NCBI GenBank assembly: GCA_037903355.1
Contig: JBAJFE010000037.1
Coordinates: 806,001-870,000 of the forward strand
DNA: 64,000 bases
Reading direction: 5' to 3'
Source: Trichuris trichiura
Taxonomy: Eukaryota > Nematoda > Enoplea > Trichinellida > Trichuridae
The first letter of the stretch is position 1. The number at the start of each line of letters is the position of its first letter. The position numbers and the translations under genes were made by a program. Positions 1-12,440 of the stretch are shown piece after piece. The notes beneath the pieces were generated by a model that saw only the letters and a list, made by a program, of their open reading frames with translations, was not told the origin of the DNA and made no database searches.

Positions 1-296
1 GCAGGACACTGAGTGACCTCTTAACGATCGAATTTCTGATGTTTTATCCGTACCACGTAGCATCTCATTACGATCGATTTGCTTTCGCTGCTCACGTGCT
101 CAATTTAAACAAGTCGAACAGGACGATATGCGTCAGACAGTACGTTCTTGGTAGTGTAAAGTTCTGGCTATCTGCCGCTGCGGACACCTGTTCCTCAATT
201 AGCTTGATGCTGCTGTTGACAACACCTGCCATCCAGTCGTCATAGGTTGCAGCTTTCCTACATGCGATTGCAAGGTGTAATTTCATTAGAACGTCA

Positions 297-1519
297 ATGA
301 TGCTAACGCTCACCGCCAGGAAAGGTAGCAACGATCGGTTGTTGCCAATTACGCTAGGTGCCCATGAAGCGGGGTCTCAATTGAAAAAACTTCAAAAGAC
401 TCGCCGAAGTTACAGTCTCGACAATAGTCGTACTGCGCTTCAATCACTGGCCAAGTCGCATATTGCCTTAGAAGAGAATGTGCCCAATGCACTGCTAACA
501 GGCTTTCAGAAAAAAGACAACTTCGTGCACCCAATGAGAACGCATTGGAGCTTTCCTTCGTTTACCAATTACCGACGCTCAGAGACAAGTGAATCTTTAT
601 GCGAAGTTCGTTTCGAGCTGCTGGATGATGTTGCGTCGAGTAGTAGTTCTGATGTGTTGCCTTCATGCGATCCTGTCGTTGCTCCCCCTCGCAGTACGCT
701 TCGTAAGTTCGTAGTGACCGGAAAGCAATGTTCATCAAATCAATTATGGAAAACGAAGCGTCTTTCTACATGGAGTAGCGAAGATATTTACCATTGGTTG
801 CAGCATGTTAATTTGGACACAAGCTTGCCAGGCATTATCGGTAATTGCATGACTCATTTTGACGTACAGATTCCTCTTTATCATTTTTCAAGCTAACCAA
901 TAAGGTGGAAACTCTATTGATGATGTTGCTGAAATAAGAAGAGTAAATTGTTTTTAGGATCAGAATTCATTGGAAAAGACTTGGAGAACTGGAACGATGA
1001 AGTGCTAAGTAAATACTGTTGTTGTTCGTTCGTTTCAGTCTGAAAAATAAACTTTGCTTCAGCTGAACTTGGTGTCAGGGATAGTCGAATAAGGGAACTT
1101 TTGTTGGAAGAATTGAACAAAGTAAGAGGACGATGCGTACGGAGGCAGAGCATTCGTCCCAGAGCTCTTTTTCCTTTGCTGGCTGACCAACGTTACGAAA
1201 TCGTTAAAGCATTATCCCTTCCGCCAAAGGTACCGTTGGACAAATTGGATGTGACTGAACAACCTAATGGTGGTCTGACAGTGGCTCAATCGTACGCATC
1301 TATTGGTTTGCTAGCTGGCGACATGTAAGCTATGATCGATACGTCGTGTGCAGTGACTTTCATTGTTTCAGTATAATTGAGCTTAATGGTGCCTGTTGTG
1401 TTGGCATGACGAAACAGTATTTCCACTCGTTGCTCACTAGAACTCGCGGAAGATCTCGAAAGTTGGTTATACTTAGAAAAAGGTCCCAACAAGTGTTCAG
1501 CGAAGTTTCACGCTTTTAA
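297..1519 (+). CDS. SAM-PDZ domain adaptor protein, four exons, 5' end uncertain
   Basis: Proposed exons are 297-840, 958-1008, 1063-1324 and 1372-1519, all joined in frame through GT-AG introns of 47-117 nt. The first exon ends with the start of a SAM domain (WSSEDIYHWLQHV). Exon 2 and the start of exon 3 complete it (GKDLENWNDEVL, then ELGVRDSRIRELLLEEL). The exon 3-4 junction falls inside a PDZ-like segment: GLTVAQSYASIGLLAGD joins IIELNG, followed by a helix and a terminal strand (RKLVILRKR). An apparent stop at 1326 is only the donor AT|GTAAGC, so the gene runs on to 1519. SAM and PDZ are protein-interaction modules, so a cytoplasmic scaffold is likely (family knowledge). I cannot name an orthologue. 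The frame is open upstream to 246 and acceptor-like AGs lie at 252 and 289, so ATG 297 may not be the true start. About 330 residues are visible. Confidence 0.72.
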
Positions 1520-4500
1520 GCAGGGTGGTGCATAATTTTTTTGATTCCATTCAGTCCTGATCAGGAACTGTTTTTTTCCATTGTAGACGGTGATTTTTAT
1601 GTCTGACTCAACATCCAATTGTTGAAAAATATGGCGAAAGGCAATTTTGAAACAACGACGTACCGCGTACGCATCACGTTGTAATAAGAGTTATTTTTTT
1701 CATTCACTTGCCTTTACAATGATTACCTCATTGACGCCACGAAATTTGTTGCGATGTATGACGAGTGCTTATTCCGGCTTCCAGACTTAGTTGGGTTTAA
1801 GTATTCTGCTGCAAGCTTGAAAAAAGTGTTTGTTTGCAATCCAGTGGTGTGCGAAAATCGTGGGAGGATCTGTTTACGTAAGATGTTTGAACAACTGCTC
1901 AACAGAAATAATCCTTACTTCCACTAAACAGTATTCAGTTCTGCGCTGTTGACTTAGAAGTAAAAGAAGCCTCAACGTTTGTAGTCAAACTGGGAAGGTT
2001 TCTGTTATGCTAATTTTAGCCAGATTTTTATGGGGTTAAAGTCAGTTGAGCTTTCTTGATAGCGACATTAATTCTGAGCAGTTATTGTATCAGCGATTAG
2101 ACAGAACTGAGTAAGAATTTTTAAGCAGAAATAAGCCACTGTTTGAATTTCGTTGCGCTGAAATTTTTAATTAGTGACAAACAGTTTTGTGCATAAAAAG
2201 TATTTAACGACTTTTTATTTAGCTTTTGTGGAGTTGATTTTGTTCTCGCGATAGGGGCCTTACGATCGCTTATAGTTTCAAGCTATTCCGCCAGGAATAG
2301 TTTTTGAAACAGTTTTTGTGACTTGTTTGCTCTTTAATTGATCCGCGCAAGAGTTTCAGGCAAAGTGGAGACTGTATGTAATGTGGATTGCGAAATGCAT
2401 ATTATTCAAATCTGATGTTGCCTATACTTTATATGCTACTAATACTAGCTTTCAGGTGAAATACAATGCTTTCAGCGGCCAGCATTCTTCCAGTTTGAAT
2501 TGTCATGACGTCGAAATTGTGCCTTTTTTAAATGTTGCAACTTGTCGCACATTAGTTTTAAGTTCTGTACATAATAGTGAAAGCTAGCTAGAGTCTTCTG
2601 CAATTGGTTCTTATTTAGTGCCGTTTGGCCTTCTAGGGCTCACTTTATGGTTTTCACGCGTCTCCGTTTATCGCGTCAATTATGGTCTGTAATTGACTGC
2701 CAAAGCAATAACCAAATGTAGTCAATTATTGCAGCTTCACGGTTGGGCAGTGTCAACACTGAACGCAATTTGTTATGACATTTTTGCTTACTCACTTTCA
2801 GTTTTTTTATGCGTTTGTATTTTGCATTAGTGTTTTTTTATTGTTGTTTATTTTAGCTGCCAACTGCTCTTTAACTTCATCGGATTCGGTATTTTGTCAA
2901 CACTAGCTGTTGACTATTGTATGTTCCAGTTAGCCAGAAATGTCGTTAATTATACGTGGGGTTTCTTGTTTTCTTTTCAGATTATTTATGAAGAGATTCG
3001 CAAACAGTTTAGAAAATGTCCTTGCCTTCCTTGCAAGTATCGTCGGCTAATACTTCCTATTTGTTGAACCAAACTTGTCGTGCTGAAAATTCCTTTCAAA
3101 CTAAAATATAGCGACGGTGTAAATTAGGAAGGTTAAAGGAGGTAACCTATGCGGCAGACGCATTTTGGTGCTTAGAAGGAGTATTTGCCGATTTTCAAAG
3201 AAATATTCAAGCGTATAAAAATATTTGTAGATTTTTTTGTAGATTAATGAATGGGTCCCTTGTTTCGTCCATTTTTTTAAAAATTATTGGAATTTTTGAG
3301 GGATGATAGGATAGTCGGCTGGGTAGTAGGGCAAACTTGTGCTGCACTAAGCAAGCTCAGGTGTCTCCTGATTTTTCTTCAGTGCTTAAACGCATCGCAA
3401 CTTGTCCGAAAGCTTCATTCTGCATTGAATATGTTAGCCGGGACTTTTAAAAGCGAAGACTTTCATGCCGGTGGCCAACTTTTCAACTTTTAAATAGCTA
3501 GCAATCAAAGCAGCCTTAAAGCAATAGTACCTGCATTTATTTGTTGACCATAATCAAGTCACATAATGGCATGTGCTGTCGGCCTTCGTTATCAGCGGAT
3601 TCTATAATAAAGCGGTTTGCGCGGGGCAAAGAATGACTTCATTTTTAAGCCGGGATTAGTCCATCACTGCTGAACTTGACACGCATGTCGTAGTGTTTTG
3701 CGCACCTGCGCAGCTTCAATCTCATTTTCTGGCCCACAAGACAAAATTTTAAAACTTGTATACAATGCTGAGTCACTTTTTCTCAATCTGATCTCAGCGC
3801 GTCCCTTCTAGGCTTGCAGCTTTTTGTACTACCTTAGCATGGCGCATATAAATAAAAAGAGAAAGAAAAGTGAGTTTAGACTTTCTCTTTTTATAAGTGA
3901 AGTTTCTGTATGGGCTTATTCCACGTGCTAATACATCGCTCAGATGATTGAAGGGGTGCACTTTTCGTGTGTCCAGCGAAAGAGAAGCTTGCTTTTTCGC
4001 TCTCGTATTTAAATTAGTTACCTCTACGATTATTTGACCTATGCACTGAATATTTGCAGACCTTTTGTTATCATCATTCTCTACTTAAACATTTCACAAT
4101 CTTTTTTAAAGAAAAGCAATAATCCAAAGTATAAGAATCCTTGGATTACGTTATTTCATTTACTGTTGAAAGAACAGGGTAAGAATTTTTTTGTTTCCAC
4201 TAATTGTTTAATAGCAACGAGGAAGAGGGGAGGACATTTTTGTCCTTGAAAGCTAAACGATTATTAAGTGCCAATGGACTTGCGTATCAGCTGGTAATGT
4301 AGTCAAAGTCTCGTCGGTTGTGCACCCCTCCTTCTTACTTTAAATTTGCTGGCCGTCCTATTCTGCCCTTGCCTAATCATAAACCTAAAGATAAGGGTCA
4401 TGTTTTGGTTTAGACGTAGGCACGAACAAAACAGAATGGTTATTGTGGAACCTGAATTTCCCACACGGTGGGGCGTCTAACCGACAGGACCTTCTGGTCA

Positions 4501-7480
4501 TATATGCCTAAGAGAGGATTTAGTTTTGTTAGTTAGCCTCAAAGAGGTAGCCACTGTAACAAACAAATGTTAGTATTAACATAAAAGAATTAGCGACGAT
4601 TAATGTGCCAGCTGAAGCTGCAGCTGAATAAGCAAGTAACGTGTACAGAATGGACAAACTGAGCAATGAGAAGTTTCACGTCCCCAAAGAAAGGAAAAAG
4701 GCAGAACAAAATTTTGGCACCCTATTTAGAGCGACTCCCAATTTAAAGCATATGACTTATTCATTAACGCAGTTTTCCAGTCTATATTTTACGGACATTT
4801 ATGTACCATTGGCAGATGAAACGCTGAATACGTCGTCATTGTTATGACGAGTGATGTGCCTTTATTTGCATAACACTAATTTCCTTTGGGGCTTTTGTTC
4901 AAGTAAAATGTTCAGCAAAAACTTTGTTCGCTCAGATGCAATGATATCTTTAGATTTGAAACGAATAAAATGAAAGCCGTGTTTAACATTAGTAAAGATT
5001 TAAAATCGGGAAATTGATGTCAGCAGTTTATTTCTACGCGTTTAGTTAACTGCTTGCTCGCTGTTCAGCACATTATTTTAACTTAAAGCCAGATCAGCTA
5101 AATTTTAAGTTATTTGCTGCTTTGTCCAATGTCGATGCTCATAGTGACCTCAGATAAATCAGCAATTATTTGTTTAGTATTTATACGCAACTTAGTCAAC
5201 GGCGAGACTGCCCCATCGATAATTTATTCCATATGCAAACGAACTGTACTTGCAAACGCGAAGTTGTTATTCACGAATGCATTTACAATTGCCGTTTGAA
5301 ACATTTCAATCCCTTGCTTGTTTCAACCGTCACTTTTTTAAAATTGAAAAATCGATATGGCATTGCTAGCAGTTTCGTTTCACAATTAACTCTCAAGCTT
5401 TTTTATGCATGGCGAATAAAGTTAAGGCGTTCCGTAATTTATTGCAACGTACAGGATTTGTTAAACGAAAACAGTAAATGGCAACTCAACATGCAATTAA
5501 TAGTTTCGCAGATTGGAGTTGCATACGGACCGTTTCTTGGCCTCTTAGCAGTTTTGATTTAAAAGTAAACCATCAAATTTTTAATTACTGATTGCACTCA
5601 TGTTTTAAAAGAGTGATGCGTATTCTTCTGAAGGAATCGGCAAAAGTTTTTGCTTCGTTCCGCCTAAAGAGTAATGCAATATTCATCGCTGCTTTTAGCA
5701 AATATCCTTCTGTTATAATGAAACGTGAACCCGCTATTCTCATCTGTTCAAAGCAGTGGCGTTTGGAATACAGCAGGTTTCAGCTTCCTACTTCCTGTAG
5801 AATAATCAGTTGAGCACTTCATGTGTTTAAAAATGACCTCCTGCTCTGAAAAAGATTATTTAAAGAAAGATCTGGCCTCACCCGCCTAAAAGAGGGATAA
5901 ATGAAGAGGATACTGTAGACGTGGATGAATAACAGGTTTGTTAAAACTGATCAACCCTCGTTCTAAATCCATCTTTTGCTTTTAAATTCAGGCAACTTCA
6001 CTTTCTTCTTAGCAAACATTTGAAGTACTTAACAATATTCTGTGTAGTCAGCTTCCGGAATTGGGAACCTTATTAAATTTTCTGCGAATGCAGAACGTTA
6101 TTTGAAGACACTTTCAACAGCTCCGCTCATACTCTACACTTCGCTCGACCATCCGATAAATGTTTTTGCTGTAAGGTTTCTCTTTGTTGGTTTTCAAGTT
6201 AATAAATAAATTATTTTTTAAAAACCCAGGTTGGTTTCATTTTCCTTGCCATGGCTTGCTTCGATTTTCAGCAATTAGACAGTTGCCGAGCGCGCAATAC
6301 TTTTTCAAAGGTATTTTGTGCAAACATGCACTTTTCTGATTGATTGGTTGCAAGCTAAACAAGCAGAACTACCAACTTTGCACCAAGTGTCCATGTCAGC
6401 TAAATGCTAGCGAAGCAGACCAACGGAATTGTGGGTACAAGCGCTAACTCCAATTCATATTCGACTACCACGTTCGGCAAGCGTTTATTCGCCATGGTTG
6501 GCATTCACATTTTGTTAAGCGATCTCCTGCTTTGAAAAGTAAGATTACATTTAGTACAACTTAAAATACATATTTTACAGAATGTTCAACAAAAAATGAA
6601 CGGCCTACGAATATATACCGCGAAGGTAAAAGGATATCCGGATTTGCGGCTTATCGATTTTAAAGTTTGATTGTCAGGTACAGTCAGCTAAGCTGTAAAG
6701 CTGTGCAGGCAGTCCGAAGCTGTACTTGTTATCAGCCATTGGTTAGTTACAGCTGGTTACCAGTAACTGCTCCGTACATTGCGTATCGTTGCAGTGTTCT
6801 TGTTCTTTGAATGATTTGAACGATTACGTGATGGCATTCTGCTTTTTCGATTGGCCTGTTCTAGCAAACGGCTAATTTATGCAATCCGATGGTACACGTT
6901 CGCTTCAAGCACGCCTTACCACACTGAGACCTTATCAACCGTGATAAACATGTGGCTGGTGCGTTATCGTCGGTTGCCGCTGAAGTGGCCGTCTTGTCGT
7001 CGCAGTCTCATTTTGATAGCCAACTCTGTTAAATGTCATCTCAGTCGCGTAGACTTAAAACAAAAGCTATAGAACATTTTGGAGCATTATGTATGAATCT
7101 CAGTGGATTGTTTTGTTACGTCTTTTCATCAGCTCTGTCGATCGCCTTAGCTTGACATTTGGCACGAAAGAATGAATGAAGCGGAGGTGCTACGACTCAT
7201 TGACGATCCAAAGCGCCTGTGATTGCACACTTTTTTTTGAAAATTTGGTTTATACTATAGTTAGTCACATAATTATCTCTGTTGCCCGAATGATGTTACC
7301 CTGTACTGATAGGTGCGTCAGCATTAGCTCCATAGAGTTACACGCTTTAGGAGCGTGTCTGTCAGTTGTCCTGCTACACGGGTTTAGAGCTGGACAATTT
7401 TTGCTAATTTTCTCCATATGCGCAGCTCCTTAGATTCGAGGAAGCGCCGTCGTTTTAGGATAGTTGAATTACGAAGCTAC
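1520..7480. other. gene-poor AT-rich stretch
   Basis: Only short unrelated ORFs are present; the longest is about 130 codons near 5170-5562, on the plus strand, with no domain I recognise. A small inverted repeat (AAAAAGAGAAAG with its complement) lies at 3853-3892. I see no transposon ends, tandem arrays or RNA genes. Confidence 0.5.
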
Positions 7481-7498
7481 TTTTTTTTATGTTTGCAG
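7481..7498 (+). promoter_or_regulatory. splice acceptor in the 5' leader of the SatP-family gene
   Basis: A pyrimidine tract ending in TTTGCAG lies 53 nt upstream of the ATG at 7552. It could be the end of a 5'UTR intron or a spliced-leader trans-splice site; the sequence cannot tell these apart. Confidence 0.45.
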
Positions 7499-7551
7499 GT
7501 TCGCTTGTTCTCTCATCGCTGTTGCCATTGTTCTGCTGACTGTAGGAGAAA

Positions 7552-8433
7552 ATGAGCAAGCAAGAGGAAGTTCCGCTATCGAAGGTTATATCGTTGGAAG
7601 AGCTGAAGGCTAACATTTTTGAGCTGAAGGAAAATGACAAAATAAATTATGAGGTAAGCGTAGATTGTGTCGAATTATGACGAAAAAGCTGGTTAACTTC
7701 CCTGCAGAACTTGCGGGCATTTCTTTTTGAAATGGATCCGAGTTTGGGTGCTCCTGCGCGAAAGTTTAGTAACCCGGGAGCTCTTGGTTTGGGAGGATTT
7801 GGAGCTGCCGTTATTATTTTTCAGCTGCACAGTCTGGGTTACATCGGTATAGGACCAACTATGTGGACTGCAATTGTACTCGGAGGAGTGATACAGTTCA
7901 TTGCAGGTTAGTGAGCCGTTCGCATACATTTCGGTTATCCCTTACGTAACGTTATAATAGGTTTGCATGAATTCAAAACTGGCAATAATTTTGGATACGC
8001 CGCTTTTAACATATACGGTGGGCTGTGGCTCTGTTTTGGCTTGATTGTTTTGGGCAAGCAATTCAAATGGTATGATCTGCCACGCAGTGACATGGGCATG
8101 TTGTTGGTAGTATTCACATTATTCACCTTTCTGTTTCTGTATCCGGCAGCCAATATTGACATGGCATTATTCACAACGTTTGCTGTGCTGTTCATCGGTT
8201 TTGTGTTTGGTGACATTGCCCATTTCGTCGATTTCAAGCCATTGGACGTAATAAGTTGCCTATGCTTCATAATTGGTGGTTTGTTGTCCTGGTACATCAT
8301 GGCTCACGTCGTGTTCTTGGATGTTTTGAAGAAAGATATTCTGCCAGTTGGTTCACCTCCGTTGGCTTCTCTGATGAATCGTCGCAACGCCAGTCCAGCT
8401 GGTCAACCGGTGCGCAATGATCAGCATGCTTGA
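7552..8433 (+). CDS. acetate/succinate transporter, GPR1/FUN34/YaaH (SatP) family
   Basis: Exons 7552-7653, 7708-7906 and 7961-8433 join in frame to 257 residues; introns of 54 nt each have clean GT-AG ends (GAG|GTAAGC, GCAG|GTTAGT). The signature of this family, close to NPAPLGL, is present as NPGALGLGGFG at residues 56-66. The typical second block after helix 2 follows: QFIAGLHEFKTGNNFGYAAF, then YGGLWL. Six hydrophobic segments can be traced, ending with a short polar tail. Members are plasma-membrane proton-coupled or channel-like carriers of acetate, succinate and sometimes ammonium (family knowledge). The first 34 residues are a hydrophilic cytosolic leader. The family is usual in bacteria, archaea and fungi and scarce in animals, so horizontal origin is possible; the introns and flanking sequence argue against bacterial contamination. 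Confidence 0.88.
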
Positions 8434-10358
8434 AATATGAAAAGTCAAACTTTTGTGCAGGCACACTTTTTAGTTTTCACTTAGAGCATGAAAAGTATTA
8501 GCCATAGCATTTTGTCCTTCACCTGCATAGTTTGACAATTTCGGTCAAGATTTGTTTAGTGAACGTGTAGATTTTTGTTTATCTCTTAGCACTATGACTT
8601 GCAAGAATGGAACCGGTTGATGCTTGCATACAAAGTCGGACTTGCCCGTTGAGCAAATGAACGTGTCACAGTTGATCGCTGAATTGAATGCTTGAATTGG
8701 CAAAACAGTTTTCCAAGGTTGCTACTTATTTATTCAATCTGTGCCACCCATTTTTGATTGAACTTTTGCTGCTGAGCACCACTGGCTGATGAAACGTTTA
8801 CTTTTCGATTGCGAGCATGGACGTTTAATTGCAGCAATATACTTGCATGAATTGCACTTTGGTTCAATTAATTAACATAGCATGTAAATAACAAGAAGAT
8901 TTATAGAATGATGGAGAAAACCCTGAGTTTCTTTCAAAAATTATACAGCTAGGAATTTCTTCTTTTCCATAAAAATGAAGCTAAGGCGTGTGTTGCGTCA
9001 GTTTGCGCGTAAAAGATGAATGAATAACAGTACCGTAACGTTTTCAAAAGGCAGAATTTTTTAGGAATGATAGTTTTAAAAGTTCTAAACGAATGAAAAC
9101 ATTTGGGAATTTATTAATGGTGAAAAAATGAGGTACAATTTTCACAAATTTTGTACTATCAATACGTGATTTCTTGTGCTTGTTTATCAATGCATTGAAT
9201 TTCAACTGTCGGTTGTGAGAATGTTTTCCTTCATGTCTTCTTTTACGGAAGTAAAAGTTCATTGTAGTCTGTTTACGAATGGCGTGGCTTTCGGGATTAA
9301 AACACGAACTGTCGTCGGTGTGCTCTGATCCTGAAAGCTACGTTATTTGTATAAATTTTTCAGTAAACTGTCTGCTTCTGTAAAAGAAGACAAACGCATC
9401 TTTTTTCGCATGTTCAGTGTAAACGTATTTTTCAAGACGGCAGCATGCCAGTAATGACAAAAATGAAGCTCAACGTTTTTCTTTTACTCAAGACAACATA
9501 ATCGCTAGGCCAAGCAGACAAACAGTTCTAGCAAATTTCCAGAGAGATGCTCTGGACATAAAATTCTTTTCGATCAGCTACTGTCTTATGTCGTCTTCAG
9601 GCGCGAGTCACATTATGTTACATAAACGTAAGCAAATATTAGTTAAAACATTTTTGCCCAGTTGCAACTTCTCTTTCCTTAGCTCCAGTGGGGAAGCACA
9701 AAATTTGGGAGACTGCTGAGTGAACGTTCCTCGTGGTCAGTAATTTTATCGCGATAACGTATTAATACAAGATGGCAAACCATTTAGCCACTTTAATATC
9801 GTCTTTAAAAATTTAAGCGCTGTTTAGGTGACCCTTTCCGGCATAACATTAACAGAAGTGCAACAGACGTGTGTCGGTTGTGCATGAGTAAGAATTTCAT
9901 GTCTTGTAACGTTTTTGCTTTGAACGTGAACGTGTTACATGTTACTCATCTAAGCCTAAATCAAAACTTAAGACAACTGAGACGTTGGTCATACTTGTCC
10001 TATGTAAACTGAAGATTAGAACTATTCACACTGCGTACAGACGGCCTGTTGTTAGCACTGTCATTGCCTAAGTTGCTGTTGCTCTTTATTTTCTAAATTA
10101 ACCGAAAGTTCGCCAACAGTTTCTGTAAGAGATTTAAGTTAAAACCAAAATTTAAGATACGTTAGACGTTGCTGATGGTCTAGCTGTAAATCTAGAATCA
10201 CTGAGACTGTGTAAAGTCAGCCTGCATTGGCTAAGTCTAGACGATACAATGAAGCCACTACGGCTCACTTGCTCTTATAGTGTCCCTTCGAGGTAACACT
10301 ACAATTTTATGAGCATAAAGAAGGGAGCTTTCCAAGGGCACTTAAATTCCGGGCAAAA
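8434..10358. other. intergenic stretch without recognised features
   Basis: This is the 3' flank of the SatP-family gene followed by AT-rich sequence. I see no ORF with recognisable domains, no repeats with clear ends and no RNA gene. Confidence 0.5.
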
Positions 10359-11145
10359 CGTTACAGCAGTGATTTCCAACCTTTTCTGCGCCAGGGTCCC
10401 CTTTCGAGATCCGCAACTCCTCAGCGCCCCCCCCCCTTCGTTCTTGCGTGGCTCTGCTCTTCCCTTTTTTCGCTTGAGGTTCTTTCGCGTTTATTAGAGT
10501 ACCTGTGACACACAGTTTGCCGAAGATTTCAACAATGAATCTGCTGTTGTCTTTTCCACCTGGTGAATACCGACGCTAACAACGAACTTTTAATCTGCAT
10601 TTTAAAACTCTTCAATTTAAAAGTTCGATGTTTGTACCGGTCTGTGCCATATGGAAAAGACAGTAACGAATCCAAATCTAATTTCTAACACGTAGCCAAT
10701 GCTTTTCAGTCACGCGGTGTAAGAATTTACGACGACCTGTAACTGCTCTTCTTTGCTGAGTGAATGAAGGTAGGTCAAAAAGGTTCCTTAGTCATATGGA
10801 ATTGGTCGAAACTTCTTTGTCGTCGTGAAGTCATCGCCAAAGGGAGGAATTGCGCAGCCTCATTCAGTACCCAGCGAGCTTCTGCGAATTGTCAGTGACG
10901 TAGATTGAACGCAGCAGGGTTCTTTTGATTTAGGAGCGCCACGCTGCACTGATGGCAAGTTCCTTTCTCTATGCTCCGTGATATTCAGAAATTGCTTACT
11001 CTCTGTTTTCACGAGAAAAGTTACATTAGAAAAAAGATGTACAGGCACAACCCGGGGACTCCCAAGGGCTCCCTTAGCATTCAGGACCCCCTTTGACTTC
11101 CCCTGGGAGGCCCAGGGGACCCCGTTGGGAATCACAGCGTTACAG
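10359..11145. mobile_element. non-autonomous hAT element, 771 bp, with 8-bp target-site duplication
   Basis: The element spans 10367-11137 and is flanked by exact copies of CGTTACAG at 10359-10366 and 11138-11145, the 8-bp target duplication typical of hAT transposons. Its ends are inverted: CAGTGATTTCCAAC on the left, and the right end reads CTGTGATTCCCAAC when reverse-complemented. Both ends run into GC-rich, CCC-rich DNA. There is no intact transposase; minus-strand ORFs near 10860-11135 have no recognisable hAT dimerisation motif. Confidence 0.85.
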
Positions 11146-12440
11146 GATCCAACTTGTTAGTTCTCTTTCGTTGCAAGCAGAATGCGACGCTAATAGACCG
11201 ACTTATTAATGAGCTTAGTTCAGCCAAGTTGTCATGGCCTGCACAAAAGAATCCATTTTATTTATAATCTCCTCGATTGAGAGTATCTATATTTATGTCA
11301 ACTTTGATTGCTCCACAGCAGCATATTAACAAAACTTGTTTAAGATGGCAAGAAGTAATTTACGAAGAATTTACCACGCATGTGCGAGTAAAGTGTGCTA
11401 TGTTTAGTGCGTCATTCGTATTAATACATATTTTATTGAAGATCAATGCGCAAATCACTGTGCAGTTCACGTGGGATGAGAAGACGTGCCAATGCTGTAG
11501 AAACGAAGACAGGTTAGTTATTCAGATTGTATGTACAATGGAATAATGATCATTGAATTCTCGGATGTGGGAAGCGGCGGTGCTCCATCAACATTGGTTT
11601 AACATTTTCCCTGTAAAATTCATCTATGCTCAAGTTAGTGGCAAGAAAACTTCAGCTTCTGTCCCCACGAAGACCTGCTGAAGGTAAGTGTAGAAATTGG
11701 TAAATGCATTGCACTTACCTACATAGCTACGAATATACAGCCATAGGGATGGGTATGCATGTCCTTCGCTTGTATATGCGCATAAGAAAAGACTTGGGAA
11801 AAGACAAGGAGCAGTTTGACTTGACCATTCGCTAGTGAATAACTAAATAATCGCATGCTCCAACGTGGGGAACCTTCGAAATTTTAACTACCAGCACTGT
11901 ACCAACCTTTGGCATTTCCTTTAATCATAGTTCGTCTCAAGAAAAAAATGAACCCTGATTAGTTAGGTGCATTACAATTCGTGTTAGCAGTTTCAGCAAG
12001 TCATTCTGCCCGCTAGGGCATAGTTTCTCAATAGTTTTCGTGCCAGCGCCCCGTAGACATCTTTGGTGTCCAAAATCAACATAGCACTTAACTGCAGCAC
12101 AATTTCGCTTGGTTTCATTAGTGGCTAATCGTTTTGCCAATAATTGTTTGCCTACATAATCTTTGTTGGGACAGTAAATGATAGCCTTTCATTTTTTTGA
12201 TACGACAAGCTTGTTTATGCAGCATTCCATTGCAGTTATTTTAATAAGTTAAGCAGCCAAATAAGTAAGCGGTGCGTTGAAAGAAGTGCCTTCGACCAAC
12301 CATGCATTCATTTGCACTGCATATATAGCATTAGAATCAGACAGGCACATGTGAATAATCCAAGGACACTGCGGCAGGTTTGTCCGTTTCGGTATTCGCT
12401 ACTATCAATGCTGCGTTACGCTTAGTCTCCTCTGAAGAAG
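11146..12440. other. intergenic stretch with one hAT-like half end
   Basis: Mostly featureless. At about 12020 the sequence CATAGTTTCTCAATAG followed by GCGCCCC resembles the left end of the MITE family found at 21425 and 24819, but no partner end or target duplication is visible. An 80-codon plus-strand ORF near 11300-11546 has no recognised domain. Confidence 0.4.

Noticed and set aside
92..331. Protein-like minus-strand ORF opposite the start of the SAM-PDZ gene
   Set aside because: It overlaps the plus-strand gene, lacks a recognised family and needs weak splice sites; it may be chance, but an upstream minus gene cannot be excluded.
5170..5562. 130-codon ORF in the first gene-poor stretch
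   Set aside because: No Kozak-like start, no domain, AT-driven composition; consistent with chance.
12017..12060. hAT MITE left end
   Set aside because: No right end or target duplication was found, so it stays a possible solo fragment.
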